Assembly: GCA_963791805.1 (NCBI GenBank)
Contig: CAWBTU010000003.1
Coordinates: 1-64,000, forward strand
Direction: 5' to 3'
Source: JACMJL01 sp963791805
GTDB lineage: Bacteria > Bacillota > Clostridia > Clostridiales > Clostridiaceae
DNA length: 64,000 nt
Position numbers and translations under genes: made by a program. Positions 55,579 to 64,000 of this stretch are shown here, one piece after another. The notes beneath the pieces were generated by a model, which was not told the origin of the DNA, did not search any database, and saw only the letters and a list, made by a program, of their open reading frames with translations. Positions within the stretch are counted from its first letter, which is position 1. Each line of letters opens with the position of its first letter.

Positions 55579-55894
55579 ATATATTCTCCTCTATTTATTT
55601 CTTATTTTAAATCTTCTTGAAAACAAGATTCATAACTTTCAATTAAATTAACCATTATATAATCAAAAATAAAACAAAAAACTCCACAGAATCACTGAAA
55701 AGTGACTCCGTAGAGTTTTATCTACGTGTAGGAATTGTCCCTGTACCGCTTATAATAGATACACTCACTAAATATAAATATATTTTACATTGATATACCG
55801 CTTATGTCAATTATTACTTATTTGTTCTTTGAGCACTATAGTGGTGTAGCTCAATCTTTATTATTAATGCATACTCTCTATATTTTATTTATAG
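55579..55894. other. Intergenic region with terminator of the Fe-S gene's upstream neighbour
   Basis: The region holds an imperfect 18-bp hairpin (55677-55719) 150 bases beyond the HAD gene stop, and otherwise AT-rich sequence. No gene is visible. A promoter for the Fe-S gene likely lies in 55,600-55,670. Confidence 0.4.
55677..55719 (-). terminator. Hairpin terminator upstream of the Fe-S gene
   Basis: Aaaactccacagaatcact pairs with agtgactccgtagagtttt (two mismatches or wobbles) around gaaa. On the minus strand the stem runs into ttttttgttttat. It most likely ends the HAD-gene transcript. Confidence 0.7.
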
Positions 55895-56527
55895 CTATAC
55901 ATCATTTATAACATTTAAAATATCCGATATTTCTTTAATTACATACTCATAAGAATCCACTTCACCAAATCCATAACTAGCAAATACAAAAGGAATACCC
56001 GCTAATTTTGCAGCATTACGATCACTTTGTGTATCTCCCACATATATAGATTTCTCAAGATTATTTCTCTTCATAACCCTCTTAATATTTTCACCCTTTG
56101 ATAAGCCTGTGTTTCCTGCACATTCAATATCTATAAAATGCTTTTCCAAGCAATGATAAGCTAGAAATGCCTCTATGTAGCCACTCTGGCAGTTGCTGAC
56201 TATAACAAGTTTGTATTTTTCAGAAAGTATTTTTAAGGTTTCTTCTAAGTTCCTATAAAGATTTCCACCTTCCTTTCTTACTAAATCACATTCAATAGTA
56301 CAGCATCTTTCCATTACTTTCTTCTGAACTTCAATATCTATATCAGGAAAAAATGTTGCTCCTATTTGTGGAATTTGCATTCCCATTACGCTTTTTAGTT
56401 CTTCTTTTGTGATTTGTTTGTTTACTTCCTTATATTCACTTAGGCCCATGTTCCAGGATTTAAGAACTACATCAGTTGAATCCCATAGTGTTCCATCTAA
56501 ATCAAAAATTATACTATCTATGTTCAT
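55895..56527 (-). CDS. HAD-family hydrolase, phosphoglycolate phosphatase-like
   Basis: The 210-residue protein starts MNIDSIIFDLDGTLWDS with the HAD nucleophile motif DxDGT, followed by a helical cap (VLKSWNMGLSEYKEVN), VIVSNCQSGYIEAFL (motif II), KGENIKRVMKR (motif III lysine) and YVGDTQSDRNAAKLAGIPFV (motif IV). These are the residues of Mg2+-dependent phosphatases of the phosphoglycolate type. Aaggagg lies about 9 bases before ATG 56527; the longer frame to 56581 has no support and runs through a terminator. The substrate is unknown. Confidence 0.88.
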   Translation of the reverse strand: MNIDSIIFDLDGTLWDSTDVVLKSWNMGLSEYKEVNKQITKEELKSVMGMQIPQIGATFFPDIDIEVQKKVMERCCTIECDLVRKEGGNLYRNLEETLKILSEKYKLVIVSNCQSGYIEAFLAYHCLEKHFIDIECAGNTGLSKGENIKRVMKRNNLEKSIYVGDTQSDRNAAKLAGIPFVFASYGFGEVDSYEYVIKEISDILNVINDV

Positions 56528-56580
56528 TTTTGTATATCCTCCTTCTAGTTTGGTTATACTATTATTGTAGTATGAAAGCA

Positions 56581-56608
56581 AGACACTTCCTAAAAAAAGG
56601 AAGTGTCT
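56581..56608 (-). terminator. Terminator after glmS
   Basis: A perfect 11-bp stem (agacacttcct / aggaagtgtct) closes a 6-base loop of T on the minus strand, followed by tgcttt. It lies about 50 bases past the glmS stop. Confidence 0.72.
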
Positions 56609-56656
56609 CTAGTTGTCTTAAACTAATTATATTATTATAATATATATTCTCTATTT

Positions 56657-58483
56657 TTATTCTACTGTAACAGATTTAGCCAAATTTCTAGGCTTGTCAA
56701 CATCACAATTTTTCTGTACTGCTGTATAGTATGAGAATAACTGCAATGGTATTACTGAAAGTACTGGTGCAAGTAATTGATTAATCCTTGGTAAGTAGAA
56801 TGTAGTATCTACAGTCTTCTCGATTTCTGTATTTCCTTCAAAAGTAAATGCAAGAACATTAGCTCCTCTTGTCTTAACTTCTTTTATATTACTTACCATT
56901 TTATCAAACAATTCCTCTTGAGTAGCAAGTGCTATTACAACAGTTCCTTTTTCTATTAAAGCTATTGGACCGTGCTTTAATTCTCCAGCCGCATAGGACT
57001 CTGAATGAATGTATGATATTTCCTTAAGCTTTAAAGAACCTTCCATTGAAACAGCGTAATCTAGTCCTCTACCTAGGAAAAACATATCTTTATGCATGTA
57101 TGTGTATGAAGCAAATCTCTGGATTACTTCCTTTTCCTGCAATACTAATTCTGCTTTTTCAGGAAGTTCTAACATATCTTTCTTAATTTCTTCAATTTCT
57201 TCTTTTGATATAGTTCCTTTATTTTCTGCAAAGAATAATGCTATTATATACATTGCAATTAATTGAGTTACGTAAGCCTTTGTAGATGCAACTGCAATTT
57301 CAGGACCTGCCCAAGTGTAGAGAACGTCATCTGCTTCCCTAGAAACAGAACTACCAACTACATTTGTTACTGCAAGAACTCTAGCTTTTTTTGATTTTGC
57401 AAGTCTAAGTGCTGCTAAAGTATCTGCTGTTTCTCCTGACTGACTAATAACTATCATTAGAGTTCTTTCATTTAATATTGGATCTCTATATCTGAATTCT
57501 GAAGCAATATCTAGCTCAACTGCCACTCTGGCTAATTTTTCTATTACATATTTCCCCACTACTCCAGCATGGTATGCTGTCCCGCAGGCAATTATATAAA
57601 TCTTGTCTATATTTTCAAGTTGTTCTTTTGTGATTGTAATTTTATCTAGTGTAATATCTTTACCTAGAGTTATTCTAGAAGTCATTGTATCTTTTATCGC
57701 CTTTGGCTGTTCATGGATTTCTTTAAGCATAAAGTCTTCATATCCACCTTTTTCAGCAGCATCAGCGTTCCAAGTTACATGATATACTTCCTTATTAACA
57801 ACTTCCTTATCTTCATTTAAAAGAGTAACTCCATCTTGAGTCAATACTGCAAATTCATTATCATCTAATAAATATACATCTCTTGTGTGGTTCAAAACTG
57901 CAGGTATATCAGAAGCGATAAAGAATTCATCCTCTCCAACACCTACTATTAATGGACTATCTTTTCTAACTGCAACGATTTTATCAGGCTCTACAGAACA
58001 AATTACGCCGATTGCATAACTTCCTTCCATTCTAGATACCGCCTTCATTACTGCTTCTACTAAATCTCCATTATAGTAATAATCAATAAGATGTGGAATA
58101 ACTTCTGTGTCAGTTTCTGAAGCAAACATATAACCCTTTTTGATTAATCTCTCTCTAAGGGCATTAAAATTCTCAATTATTCCATTGTGAACAACACTGA
58201 TTGTACCTTCTTCATTTGTATGAGGATGTGAATTGATATAATTAGGCTCACCGTGGGTTGCCCATCTTGTATGGCCAATACCAATTTTACCAACCATGGG
58301 ATGTACCTTAAGTTTATCCTCTAAGTTCACTAATCTTCCTTTGCATTTTGTAACTGTAATACTACCTTCATCTAAAATAGCAATTCCTGCTGAGTCATAT
58401 CCTCGATATTCAAGCTTTGATAACCCCTCCACAAGTATTGGTGAAGCGTCTCTTTTTCCTATAAAACCAACTATTCCGCACAT
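56657..58483 (-). CDS. glmS: Glutamine-fructose-6-phosphate aminotransferase (isomerising)
   Basis: GlmS makes glucosamine-6-phosphate from fructose-6-phosphate and glutamine, the first step to cell-wall amino sugars. The 608-residue protein starts MCGIVGFIG, where Cys after Met is the amidotransferase nucleophile; HTRWATHGEPNYINSHPH is the glutaminase site. Two SIS sugar-isomerase domains follow (ACGTAYHAGVVGKYVIEKLA, SQSGETADTLAALRLAK; GRGLDYAVSMEGSLKLKEIS). The end KSVTVE is canonical. ATG 58483 has aaggaag 8 bases upstream. It is controlled by the ribozyme in its leader. Confidence 0.97.
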   Translation of the reverse strand: MCGIVGFIGKRDASPILVEGLSKLEYRGYDSAGIAILDEGSITVTKCKGRLVNLEDKLKVHPMVGKIGIGHTRWATHGEPNYINSHPHTNEEGTISVVHNGIIENFNALRERLIKKGYMFASETDTEVIPHLIDYYYNGDLVEAVMKAVSRMEGSYAIGVICSVEPDKIVAVRKDSPLIVGVGEDEFFIASDIPAVLNHTRDVYLLDDNEFAVLTQDGVTLLNEDKEVVNKEVYHVTWNADAAEKGGYEDFMLKEIHEQPKAIKDTMTSRITLGKDITLDKITITKEQLENIDKIYIIACGTAYHAGVVGKYVIEKLARVAVELDIASEFRYRDPILNERTLMIVISQSGETADTLAALRLAKSKKARVLAVTNVVGSSVSREADDVLYTWAGPEIAVASTKAYVTQLIAMYIIALFFAENKGTISKEEIEEIKKDMLELPEKAELVLQEKEVIQRFASYTYMHKDMFFLGRGLDYAVSMEGSLKLKEISYIHSESYAAGELKHGPIALIEKGTVVIALATQEELFDKMVSNIKEVKTRGANVLAFTFEGNTEIEKTVDTTFYLPRINQLLAPVLSVIPLQLFSYYTAVQKNCDVDKPRNLAKSVTVE

Positions 58484-58561
58484 ATTAATATCTTCCTTTC
58501 TTGTTTTGCGCAAAAGGTTATTAAGGTAGTTAATTCTTAAAACTACCCTTCTTGCGCTGTA

Positions 58562-58716
58562 TTTATTAAGGCTTTAACACCTGACTGAGATTGTGCCCTA
58601 AATTACTTTAGGGTTTTATCAGTCTTTAACGGTAGTGCGATACCGTGGGGCACCCGCCGAAGATTCGATACTCCCCATCCTCGTCAACTTAAGACAAAGT
58701 CTTAAGCTCTGGCGCT
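58562..58716 (-). ncRNA. glmS self-cleaving ribozyme (riboswitch) in the glmS leader
   Basis: Reading the minus strand from 58715: gcgccagagctt, a P2 hairpin aagactttgtctt, then the core ttgacgaggatggggagtat, cgaatcttcggcgggtgccc and cacggt, all matching the glmS ribozyme consensus (gacgaggaugggg, uucggcgg, ugccccacggu). Cleavage is expected just before G at 58715. The 3' part holds P3/P4 (a gggttttatcag region and gccctaaattactttagggt helix). It is activated by glucosamine-6-phosphate, so cleavage lowers glmS mRNA when product is plentiful. Confidence 0.95.
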
Positions 58717-58735
58717 TAAAATTTTTAATTAGAAC

Positions 58736-58753
58736 TTATTTTCTCTTATCCAT
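58736..58753 (-). CDS. Possible five-codon leader open frame upstream of the ribozyme
   Basis: Atg gat aag aga aaa taa (MDKRK) lies 20 bases ahead of the ribozyme cleavage site, with cagggggtg about 5 bases upstream. Translation here would be just ahead of the cleavage site. It may well be chance. Confidence 0.2.
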   Translation of the reverse strand: MDKRK

Positions 58754-58783
58754 GTAACACCCCCTGAACATAATACTTAGTAC

Positions 58784-58812
58784 ATTATAATATATATTAT
58801 ATTTATACGCAA
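58784..58812 (-). promoter_or_regulatory. Sigma-A-type promoter of glmS
   Basis: TTGCGT (-35, 58807-58812) and TATAAT (-10, 58784-58789), 17 bases apart, on the minus strand. Start of transcription would be about 58,777, some 60 bases before the ribozyme cleavage site. Confidence 0.7.
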
Positions 58813-58845
58813 CTTTATACAAAACTGCTACAAATTTAAAATTTA

Positions 58846-58868
58846 AAACCCTGCTTTTAGCAGGGTTT
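58846..58868 (-). terminator. Terminator after glmM
   Basis: Nine-bp stem aaaccctgc / gcagggttt with a short loop (ttttA) and T-run (ttttaaattt) on the minus strand, 10 bases past the glmM stop. Confidence 0.82.
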
Positions 58869-58878
58869 CATCAATATG

Positions 58879-60225
58879 TTAATTTGCTTTTTTTTCTATT
58901 AACTTAGCTAGAGCGTGGGCCATATCGTCAAGTTCACTTTGGATTTCTCCTTCAAGCATAACTCTTACAAGTGGTTCAGTCCCTGATGGTCTAATAAGTA
59001 CTCTTCCACAACCATTTAACTTCTTCTCCATTTTTACTATTTCTTCAATTATTTCAGTATCCTTTACATGAATATCCATTTTATCTCTTGGCACTTTAGC
59101 ATTTACTAAAACTTGAGGAAGTTGCTTCATCATTGAAGCAAGCTCTGAAAGTGGTTTGCCGCTCTTTTTTATAACTGAAGCTAATTGAAGTCCAGTAACT
59201 AGTCCATCTCCAGTTGTGTTATATTCAAGGAATATTATATGTCCTGACTGCTCTCCACCAAGTTTATAATTTTCTTTTACCATTTCTTCAAGCACATATC
59301 TATCTCCAACACTTGTTTTAACAGTAGATATACCTTCTTTGTCTAAAGACAAGAATAGTCCCATATTACTCATTACAGTTGTTACAACAACATCCTTGTT
59401 GAGTCTACCTTCTTCCTTCATTGCCTTTGCGCAAATAGCCATTATAAAATCCCCATCAATAAGATTTCCTTTTTCATCTACAGCTAGACATCTATCTGCA
59501 TCTCCATCAAAAGCGATTCCTAAGTCACAGCCTTTTCTTACTACATAATCCATTAATTCTTCTGGGTGTGTAGATCCGCAATTTTGATTAATATTTATGC
59601 CATCAGGGTCATTGTTAATTACTACTACTTCAGCTTTTAAATGTCTAAAAGTATCAACTGCAGTCTCATATGCAGCACCATTGGCACAATCTAGAGCTAT
59701 TTTCAAACCTTTAAAGTCAACTCCCACAGTTGATATAGCAAATTCCTCATATTCTTCAATTGCATTAGGTTCAACAATTTTTCTTCCTATCTCTGAAGCT
59801 ATTGGCATAGGCATATTTATAAAATTGTTTTCTATTATTTCTTGAATTGTATCTTCTAATTCATCTGATAATTTATAGCCCTTATTATCAAAAAATTTAA
59901 TTCCATTATACTCAACCGGATTATGAGAAGCTGAAATAACTACTCCAGCATCAGCCTTATATTTTCTTGTTAAATATGCAACGGCAGGGGTGGGAACTAC
60001 TCCAACGCAAATAGCGTGAGCTCCTACAGAGAGGATTCCAGCTACCAAAGCACTTTCAAGCATATCACCTGATATTCTTGTATCCATACCAACAAGTATC
60101 TTTGGTTTATGTGTCCCTTCAGTTAAAACATAAGCTGCTGCCCTTCCTAATCTATATGCTATACTCGCAGTTAATTCACTGTTTGCAATACCTCTAACTC
60201 CATCAGTTCCAAACATTCTACTCAT
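58879..60225 (-). CDS. glmM: Phosphoglucosamine mutase
   Basis: GlmM turns glucosamine-6-phosphate to glucosamine-1-phosphate, the step after GlmS. The 448-residue protein has the phosphoserine loop VVISASHNPVEYNGIKFFDN (S100), the Mg2+ loop FDGDADRCLAVDEKG, the sugar loop GGEQSGHIIF and the phosphate-binding loop VLIRPSGTEPLVRVMLEG. Length and order of the four domains are normal. It lies upstream of glmS in the same direction, but with its own terminator between. Confidence 0.97.
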   Translation of the reverse strand: MSRMFGTDGVRGIANSELTASIAYRLGRAAAYVLTEGTHKPKILVGMDTRISGDMLESALVAGILSVGAHAICVGVVPTPAVAYLTRKYKADAGVVISASHNPVEYNGIKFFDNKGYKLSDELEDTIQEIIENNFINMPMPIASEIGRKIVEPNAIEEYEEFAISTVGVDFKGLKIALDCANGAAYETAVDTFRHLKAEVVVINNDPDGININQNCGSTHPEELMDYVVRKGCDLGIAFDGDADRCLAVDEKGNLIDGDFIMAICAKAMKEEGRLNKDVVVTTVMSNMGLFLSLDKEGISTVKTSVGDRYVLEEMVKENYKLGGEQSGHIIFLEYNTTGDGLVTGLQLASVIKKSGKPLSELASMMKQLPQVLVNAKVPRDKMDIHVKDTEIIEEIVKMEKKLNGCGRVLIRPSGTEPLVRVMLEGEIQSELDDMAHALAKLIEKKAN

Positions 60226-60417
60226 AAAATTTCCCTCACTTCTTAATTATAAAAGTTAATACGCACTACTAATTATATTATAATACTCCTATTATAACAA
60301 TAGTGTGCTTGATTTTACACTAAATTCCTTCTATCATTGTAATTTTAATTAATAAATATGTAGAATTTTTTACTTCTTTTATTTATAATAGAACATGAAA
60401 CAAAGGAGATGTTTACA

Positions 60418-61347
60418 GTGAAAATACTTAAAATTGGTTTATGTATGCTATTATCAATTATTCTTATATGTTCAGCAATTGTGTTTCAATTATTAATTTC
60501 TTTTAAACACGATTCACTTTCCGAAAAGTTTTATATACAAAAATGCGAAAAAAGTAAAATTTATGATAAATATGAAAAATCCATAGAAAACACATTTTCA
60601 AAGTATGCCGTACAAAACAAACTTCCAAGTAGTGCCTCAAACGACATTATTTCTAGCCTTTGGGTTCAAGAACAATTTGAAACTGTTATAAAAGGCATTA
60701 CTTCATTTATGAAAAATGATACTAATTCTCTTCCAATAATAGACACAAAAACTCCCACTGATAATTTTAATGCTAATGTTGCAGCAAAACTAAATGCTAG
60801 AAATATTAATATAGATAGTTCAATACTTGGTGAAGAAAAAGAGTTTTATAAAAGCTATGATATTATTCCTTTTACCCAAAGCTGGAATAAAATTAACGGT
60901 GATTCTTTTAAAAGTGATTTGAAAGACTATAGATCATATCTACCTTATATTAGTATTGCTTGCTATTTTTCTGGATTTCTAATTATTGTTTGCGTTTTAT
61001 TACTATTTTTAGTAATAAAAAACCTTTCAAAATGGAAATTATGGGCTGGTTATTCATTGATAATAGGTGGGTTAATTCCATCAATTTCAGCTTTTATAAT
61101 TTCAAATTCTAATAAGGTACAAGATTACTTAAATACAAACTTAAATATATCAAAAGATTCTATTTATCCCCACAATGCCAGTATAAGCTTAGTAGCTGAT
61201 ATTATTAATAGCCTTTTAATGGGTATAACAAAGTACAGCGGAGTGCTCGTATTTATCGGAATAACTATTATAGTAATAGTATCCTTATCTGATTCAAAAA
61301 AAGACAATGTATCTTGGTATAAGCATAAGCCTTTAAAGTTTAAATAA
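60418..61347 (+). CDS. Membrane protein of unknown function
   Basis: From GTG 60418 the 309-residue protein has an N-terminal membrane helix (LCMLLSIILICSAIVFQLLI), a large extracytoplasmic domain (about 35-180, Lys/Ser/Asn-rich, e.g. FSKYAVQNKLPSSAS and LWVQEQFETVIKGITSF), then three or four membrane helices toward the C-terminus. No family is recognised. Aggag lies 9 bases before the GTG, while ATG 60409 is too close to it. It stands divergent from glmM. Confidence 0.65.
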   Translation: MKILKIGLCMLLSIILICSAIVFQLLISFKHDSLSEKFYIQKCEKSKIYDKYEKSIENTFSKYAVQNKLPSSASNDIISSLWVQEQFETVIKGITSFMKNDTNSLPIIDTKTPTDNFNANVAAKLNARNINIDSSILGEEKEFYKSYDIIPFTQSWNKINGDSFKSDLKDYRSYLPYISIACYFSGFLIIVCVLLLFLVIKNLSKWKLWAGYSLIIGGLIPSISAFIISNSNKVQDYLNTNLNISKDSIYPHNASISLVADIINSLLMGITKYSGVLVFIGITIIVIVSLSDSKKDNVSWYKHKPLKFK

Positions 61348-61395
61348 AAAACTGTCTCTTGTAGAAAATAATTTCTACATTGAGACAGTTTTTTT
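61346..61395. terminator. Bidirectional terminator between the membrane protein gene and buk
   Basis: Outer stem aaaaaactgtctc / gagacagtttttt and inner stem gtagaaa / tttctac make a long hairpin with T-runs on both sides. It serves two convergent genes. Confidence 0.88.
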
Positions 61396-61413
61396 AATTT
61401 CTATTAACAGTTT

Positions 61414-62484
61414 TTATTCATATACCTTAGCAGATTCTTCACCTTTAAGAACGCTTAATCCGCCTTGTGTCAGTGCAAGAAGTTCATCTTCTCCTGCATA
61501 TACGACAACTTCAGAAATAAATGAAACTCTTTCTTTTATGTAATTAACTATTGATTTACTATATGCAACTCCACCTGTTAAAATTATTGCATCAACTTTA
61601 CCTGAAAGTACAGCCGCACATTGACCAATATCTTTTGCAACTTGATATGCCATAGCATCTCGGATTAACTCCGCTTCTTTGTCTCCTGCAATTGCATCCT
61701 CATCAACTTTTTTCACATCATTTGAATTCAAATGTGCAACAATTCCACCTTTACCGTTAATCTTTTTTCTAATTTCATCTAAAGTGTATTCACCACTAAA
61801 ACATAATCTTGCTAAACCACCACTTGGAATACTTCCTGCTCTTTCTGGTGAGAATGGACCTTCTCCATCAAGTGCATTGTTTACATCAACAATTTTGCCC
61901 TTAAGATGAGCTCCTACTGATATTCCTCCACCCAAATGTGCAACAATTACATTAACATCTTCATACTTTTTATTTCTTTCCTTTGCAAATCTCTTAGCGA
62001 CAGCCTTCTGATTTAATGCATGAAAAATACTTTTTCTCTCTAATTCTGGCAATCCAGATATTCTTGCAACTGGTGCTAATTCATCAACTACAACTGGATC
62101 AACAATAAATGCTGGTTTATTAATTTCATTTGCAATTTCATTTGCAATTATTCCTCCAAGATTTGAAGCATGCTGTCCTTGAATACCAATTTTTAAATCT
62201 TCAAGCATTTTTTCATTAACTGCATAAGTTCCACCTGGAATTGGTTTCAAAAGTCCACCTCTTCCAATTACTGCATCAAGAGTTTTTATGTCAAAATCCT
62301 TTTCTTTTAAAACATCTAAAATTACTTTCTTTCTAAATTGAAATTGAGCGTAAATATTTTCATATTTTCCTATTTCTTCTGCACTATGTCTTAATGTTTC
62401 AACTAGAATTGGAGTTTCATCCTCATATACTCCTATTTTAGTCGAAGTTGATCCTGGATTAATTATTAATAATTTATATGACAC
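61414..62484 (-). CDS. buk: Butyrate kinase
   Basis: Butyrate kinase makes butyrate and ATP from butyryl phosphate. The 356-residue ASKHA-fold protein begins YKLLIINPGSTSTKIGVYED (phosphate-binding loop) and has VIGRGGLLKPIPGGTYAVNE, IVAHLGGGISVGAHLKGKIV and AIILTGGVAYSKSIVNYIKE. Length matches the family. It lies 21 bases after ptb, the usual clostridial ptb-buk operon for butyrate fermentation. Confidence 0.96.
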   Translation of the reverse strand: MSYKLLIINPGSTSTKIGVYEDETPILVETLRHSAEEIGKYENIYAQFQFRKKVILDVLKEKDFDIKTLDAVIGRGGLLKPIPGGTYAVNEKMLEDLKIGIQGQHASNLGGIIANEIANEINKPAFIVDPVVVDELAPVARISGLPELERKSIFHALNQKAVAKRFAKERNKKYEDVNVIVAHLGGGISVGAHLKGKIVDVNNALDGEGPFSPERAGSIPSGGLARLCFSGEYTLDEIRKKINGKGGIVAHLNSNDVKKVDEDAIAGDKEAELIRDAMAYQVAKDIGQCAAVLSGKVDAIILTGGVAYSKSIVNYIKERVSFISEVVVYAGEDELLALTQGGLSVLKGEESAKVYE

Positions 62485-62505
62485 AATAAATTCCTCCTAA
62501 TATTT

Positions 62506-63414
62506 CTATTTCTTTTTATTAGCAACCAATGCTGCTAGTGCAATAGAATACATTTTAGTTTCATAAGAATCTGCTCTAGAAGTTAATACAACTGGCGCAG
62601 AAGTTCCTACCATAACACATCCATTTTTAGCATCTGTAGTATACGTAATAGTTTTATACATTATATTTCCTGCATCAATATTTGGAAGTAAAAGTATATC
62701 TGCTTGTCCTCCCACTGGTCCGCTAATCTTTTTATGTTTACACGCTTCCATTGATAACGCTGCATCTATAGATAATGGTCCATCAACTATACAATTTTTA
62801 ATCTGTCCTCTATCACTCATCTTTGAAAGCATTGCAGCATCAAGAGTTGCTTGCATATTAGGGTTAACTACCTCAACAGCACAAACTGGTGCTACTTTTG
62901 GAACTTCTACACCAACAGCTCTAGCTACTTGAACCGCGTTATTTAAGATATCAATTTTGTCTTTTAATTCAGGATACATATTAAATGCCACATCAGTTAA
63001 GAAAATCAGTCTATCATATCCAGATATTTCAAATACCGCAACGTGTGACATCAATTTTCCTGTTCTTAATCCTACTTCTTTATTTAATACTGCTCTAAGA
63101 AAAGATGATGTATCAATTAAGCCTTTCATTACCATATCTGCTTTTCCACTAGATACTACCTCAATTGCTTTTAGAGCAGCTTTATTAATATCTGGTTCAT
63201 TAATAATCTCAAAATCATCAGGGTTCATTCCAATTTTTAATGCTATTGAAACAATTTCTTCCTTATCCCCAACAAGTATTGCATCAGCAATTCCCTGAGA
63301 TTTTGCAGCCTTAACTGCTTCTAGTACAGGCTCGTCCTGTGCTACAGCAACAGCTATTTTTTTCATTTCTTGTTCTTTTACTTTTTTTACAATCTCGTCA
63401 AAACTTTTTATCAT
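62506..63414 (-). CDS. ptb: Phosphate butyryltransferase
   Basis: Ptb converts butyryl-CoA and phosphate to butyryl phosphate. The 302-residue protein has KIAVAVAQDEPVLEAVKAAK, KADMVMKGLIDTSSFLRAVL, LMSHVAVFEISGYDRLIFLT and the C-terminal GPVGGQADILLLPNIDAGNI, typical of the family. Ggaggtt lies about 6 bases upstream of ATG 63414. It is the first gene of ptb-buk, which ends at the bidirectional terminator beyond buk. Confidence 0.96.
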   Translation of the reverse strand: MIKSFDEIVKKVKEQEMKKIAVAVAQDEPVLEAVKAAKSQGIADAILVGDKEEIVSIALKIGMNPDDFEIINEPDINKAALKAIEVVSSGKADMVMKGLIDTSSFLRAVLNKEVGLRTGKLMSHVAVFEISGYDRLIFLTDVAFNMYPELKDKIDILNNAVQVARAVGVEVPKVAPVCAVEVVNPNMQATLDAAMLSKMSDRGQIKNCIVDGPLSIDAALSMEACKHKKISGPVGGQADILLLPNIDAGNIMYKTITYTTDAKNGCVMVGTSAPVVLTSRADSYETKMYSIALAALVANKKK

Positions 63415-63528
63415 TTAGATAAACCTCCTAAAAATAAATACTTGTAATAAAATATTCCCCACACTTCATAAAAGTGTTAGTTAATATTATAACAAACTTT
63501 TACAGCATTATTGTTATTTTCAGAAAAT

Positions 63529-64000
63529 TCAAATTTTAGGTGCAAAATCGTTCATTACACTCTCTGCGCACCTCAATCCATCTACTGCAGCCGAAATTAT
63601 ACCTCCTGCATATCCTGCACCTTCTCCTGCAGGATATAATCCTTTTAATGCCAAACTTTCAAATTTTTCATTTCTTGCAATCTGCACAGGAGCAGAAGTT
63701 CTTGTTTCAATTCCAGTAATCAAAGCCCCTGATGATGCGAATCCTTTAATCTTTTTATCAAAAGTAGTAAGCCCTTCTTTTAGAGAATTAACTACATAAT
63801 CTGGTAGGCAGCTCCTCATATCTCTAAATTCACATCCTGGTGCGTAGCTAGGCTTAACTTCGCCAAATTTTTCACTAATTCGATCTTCTAAAAAATCTTC
63901 TACCAGTTGAATAGGAGCAATATACCCTCCACCTCCTAAGTCAAAAGCAAGCTTTTCATAGTGCCTTTGAAATTCCATTCCAGCTAGGGGTGAATTTCCG
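63529..64000 (-). CDS. FAD-dependent oxidoreductase-like protein, C-terminal part (cut by window edge)
   Basis: The frame is open to the window edge, giving about 156 C-terminal residues. It has GNSPLAGMEFQRHYE, SYAPGCEFRDMRSCLPDYV, GFASSGALITGIETRTSAPV and, near the end, GLYPAGEGAGYAGGIISAAV, where the GEGAGYAGGI motif closes the FAD-binding site. This is the NAD(FAD)-utilising dehydrogenase family often found beside cell-wall or spore genes in clostridia. Function of the family is unclear. It is upstream of ptb in the same direction. Confidence 0.88.
   Translation of the reverse strand, partial: GNSPLAGMEFQRHYEKLAFDLGGGGYIAPIQLVEDFLEDRISEKFGEVKPSYAPGCEFRDMRSCLPDYVVNSLKEGLTTFDKKIKGFASSGALITGIETRTSAPVQIARNEKFESLALKGLYPAGEGAGYAGGIISAAVDGLRCAESVMNDFAPKI

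Overview
The window is a chimera of at least two, probably three, unrelated genomes. Base composition, codon use and gene content all change abruptly and without any mobile-element boundary. (1) Positions 1 to about 970 hold frameshifted fragments of an Fe/Mn superoxide dismutase (minus) and of the 5' end of a formate dehydrogenase alpha subunit (plus) that resembles methanogen FdhA. (2) About 1,200-21,432 is GC-rich and looks acidobacterial: a Tes/MSS-like radical SAM protein, a HEAT-repeat/PilZ protein, an atpZ-I-B-E operon and a complex I operon nuoA-(PH protein)-C-D-H-J-K-L-M-N, then the 3' part of a molybdopterin hydroxylase gene. (3) About 21,433-64,000 is AT-rich and looks like Clostridium sensu stricto: spore-germination operons, Spo0E-like protein, ptb-buk, a glmS ribozyme and A/T-ending codons. 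The main junction lies inside one reading frame, which joins a clostridial GNAT acetyltransferase to the acidobacterial hydroxylase. An assembly or library chimera is far likelier than a biological fusion, so parts should not be read as neighbours across the junctions.

Acidobacterial part. Two plus-strand genes (radical SAM; HEAT-PilZ) converge on a minus-strand block. Transcription runs from nuoA (19.7 kb) down to nuoN (9.0 kb), then atpZ-atpI-atpB-atpE. The nuo operon encodes all membrane subunits plus NuoC and NuoD, but nuoB, nuoE, nuoF, nuoG and nuoI are absent, so the enzyme must draw these from elsewhere in the genome. nuoC and nuoM carry frameshifts that look like sequencing errors. 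Many gene junctions hold inverted pairs of short (about 7-8 bp) degenerate tandem repeats. The unit sequence differs from site to site but the architecture is the same, which is the most distinctive unexplained feature here.

Clostridial part. From 21.4 to 31 kb: acetyltransferase, glyoxalase-fold protein, YcxB-like protein, two diguanylate cyclases, a Spo0E-like protein and a glycerol operon (glpA-type dehydrogenase, a FAD oxidoreductase, glpK, glpF). The middle two glycerol genes are riddled with indels; the operon begins with a leader terminator suggesting antitermination control. From 31 to 36 kb: CheY-like regulator, orphan ECF T-component and hypB, DUF3842, and two DUF4177 genes around a MerR-like regulator. 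From 35.8 to 41.2 kb: a MacB/FtsX-type ABC transporter with its two-component system. From 41.2 to 54.3 kb: two germinant-receptor operons (gerA-gerB-gerC, and gerA-gerC-small 2-TM protein-gerB) with a DUF4397 protein, truA, a YibE/F pair and a cysteine-containing flagellin between them. From 54.4 kb to the end: glyoxalase-fold protein, Fe-S protein, HAD phosphatase, glmS with its ribozyme, glmM, a membrane protein, buk and ptb (butyrate formation), and the 3' end of a FAD-dependent protein gene. No tRNA, rRNA, CRISPR array or intact transposase was seen.
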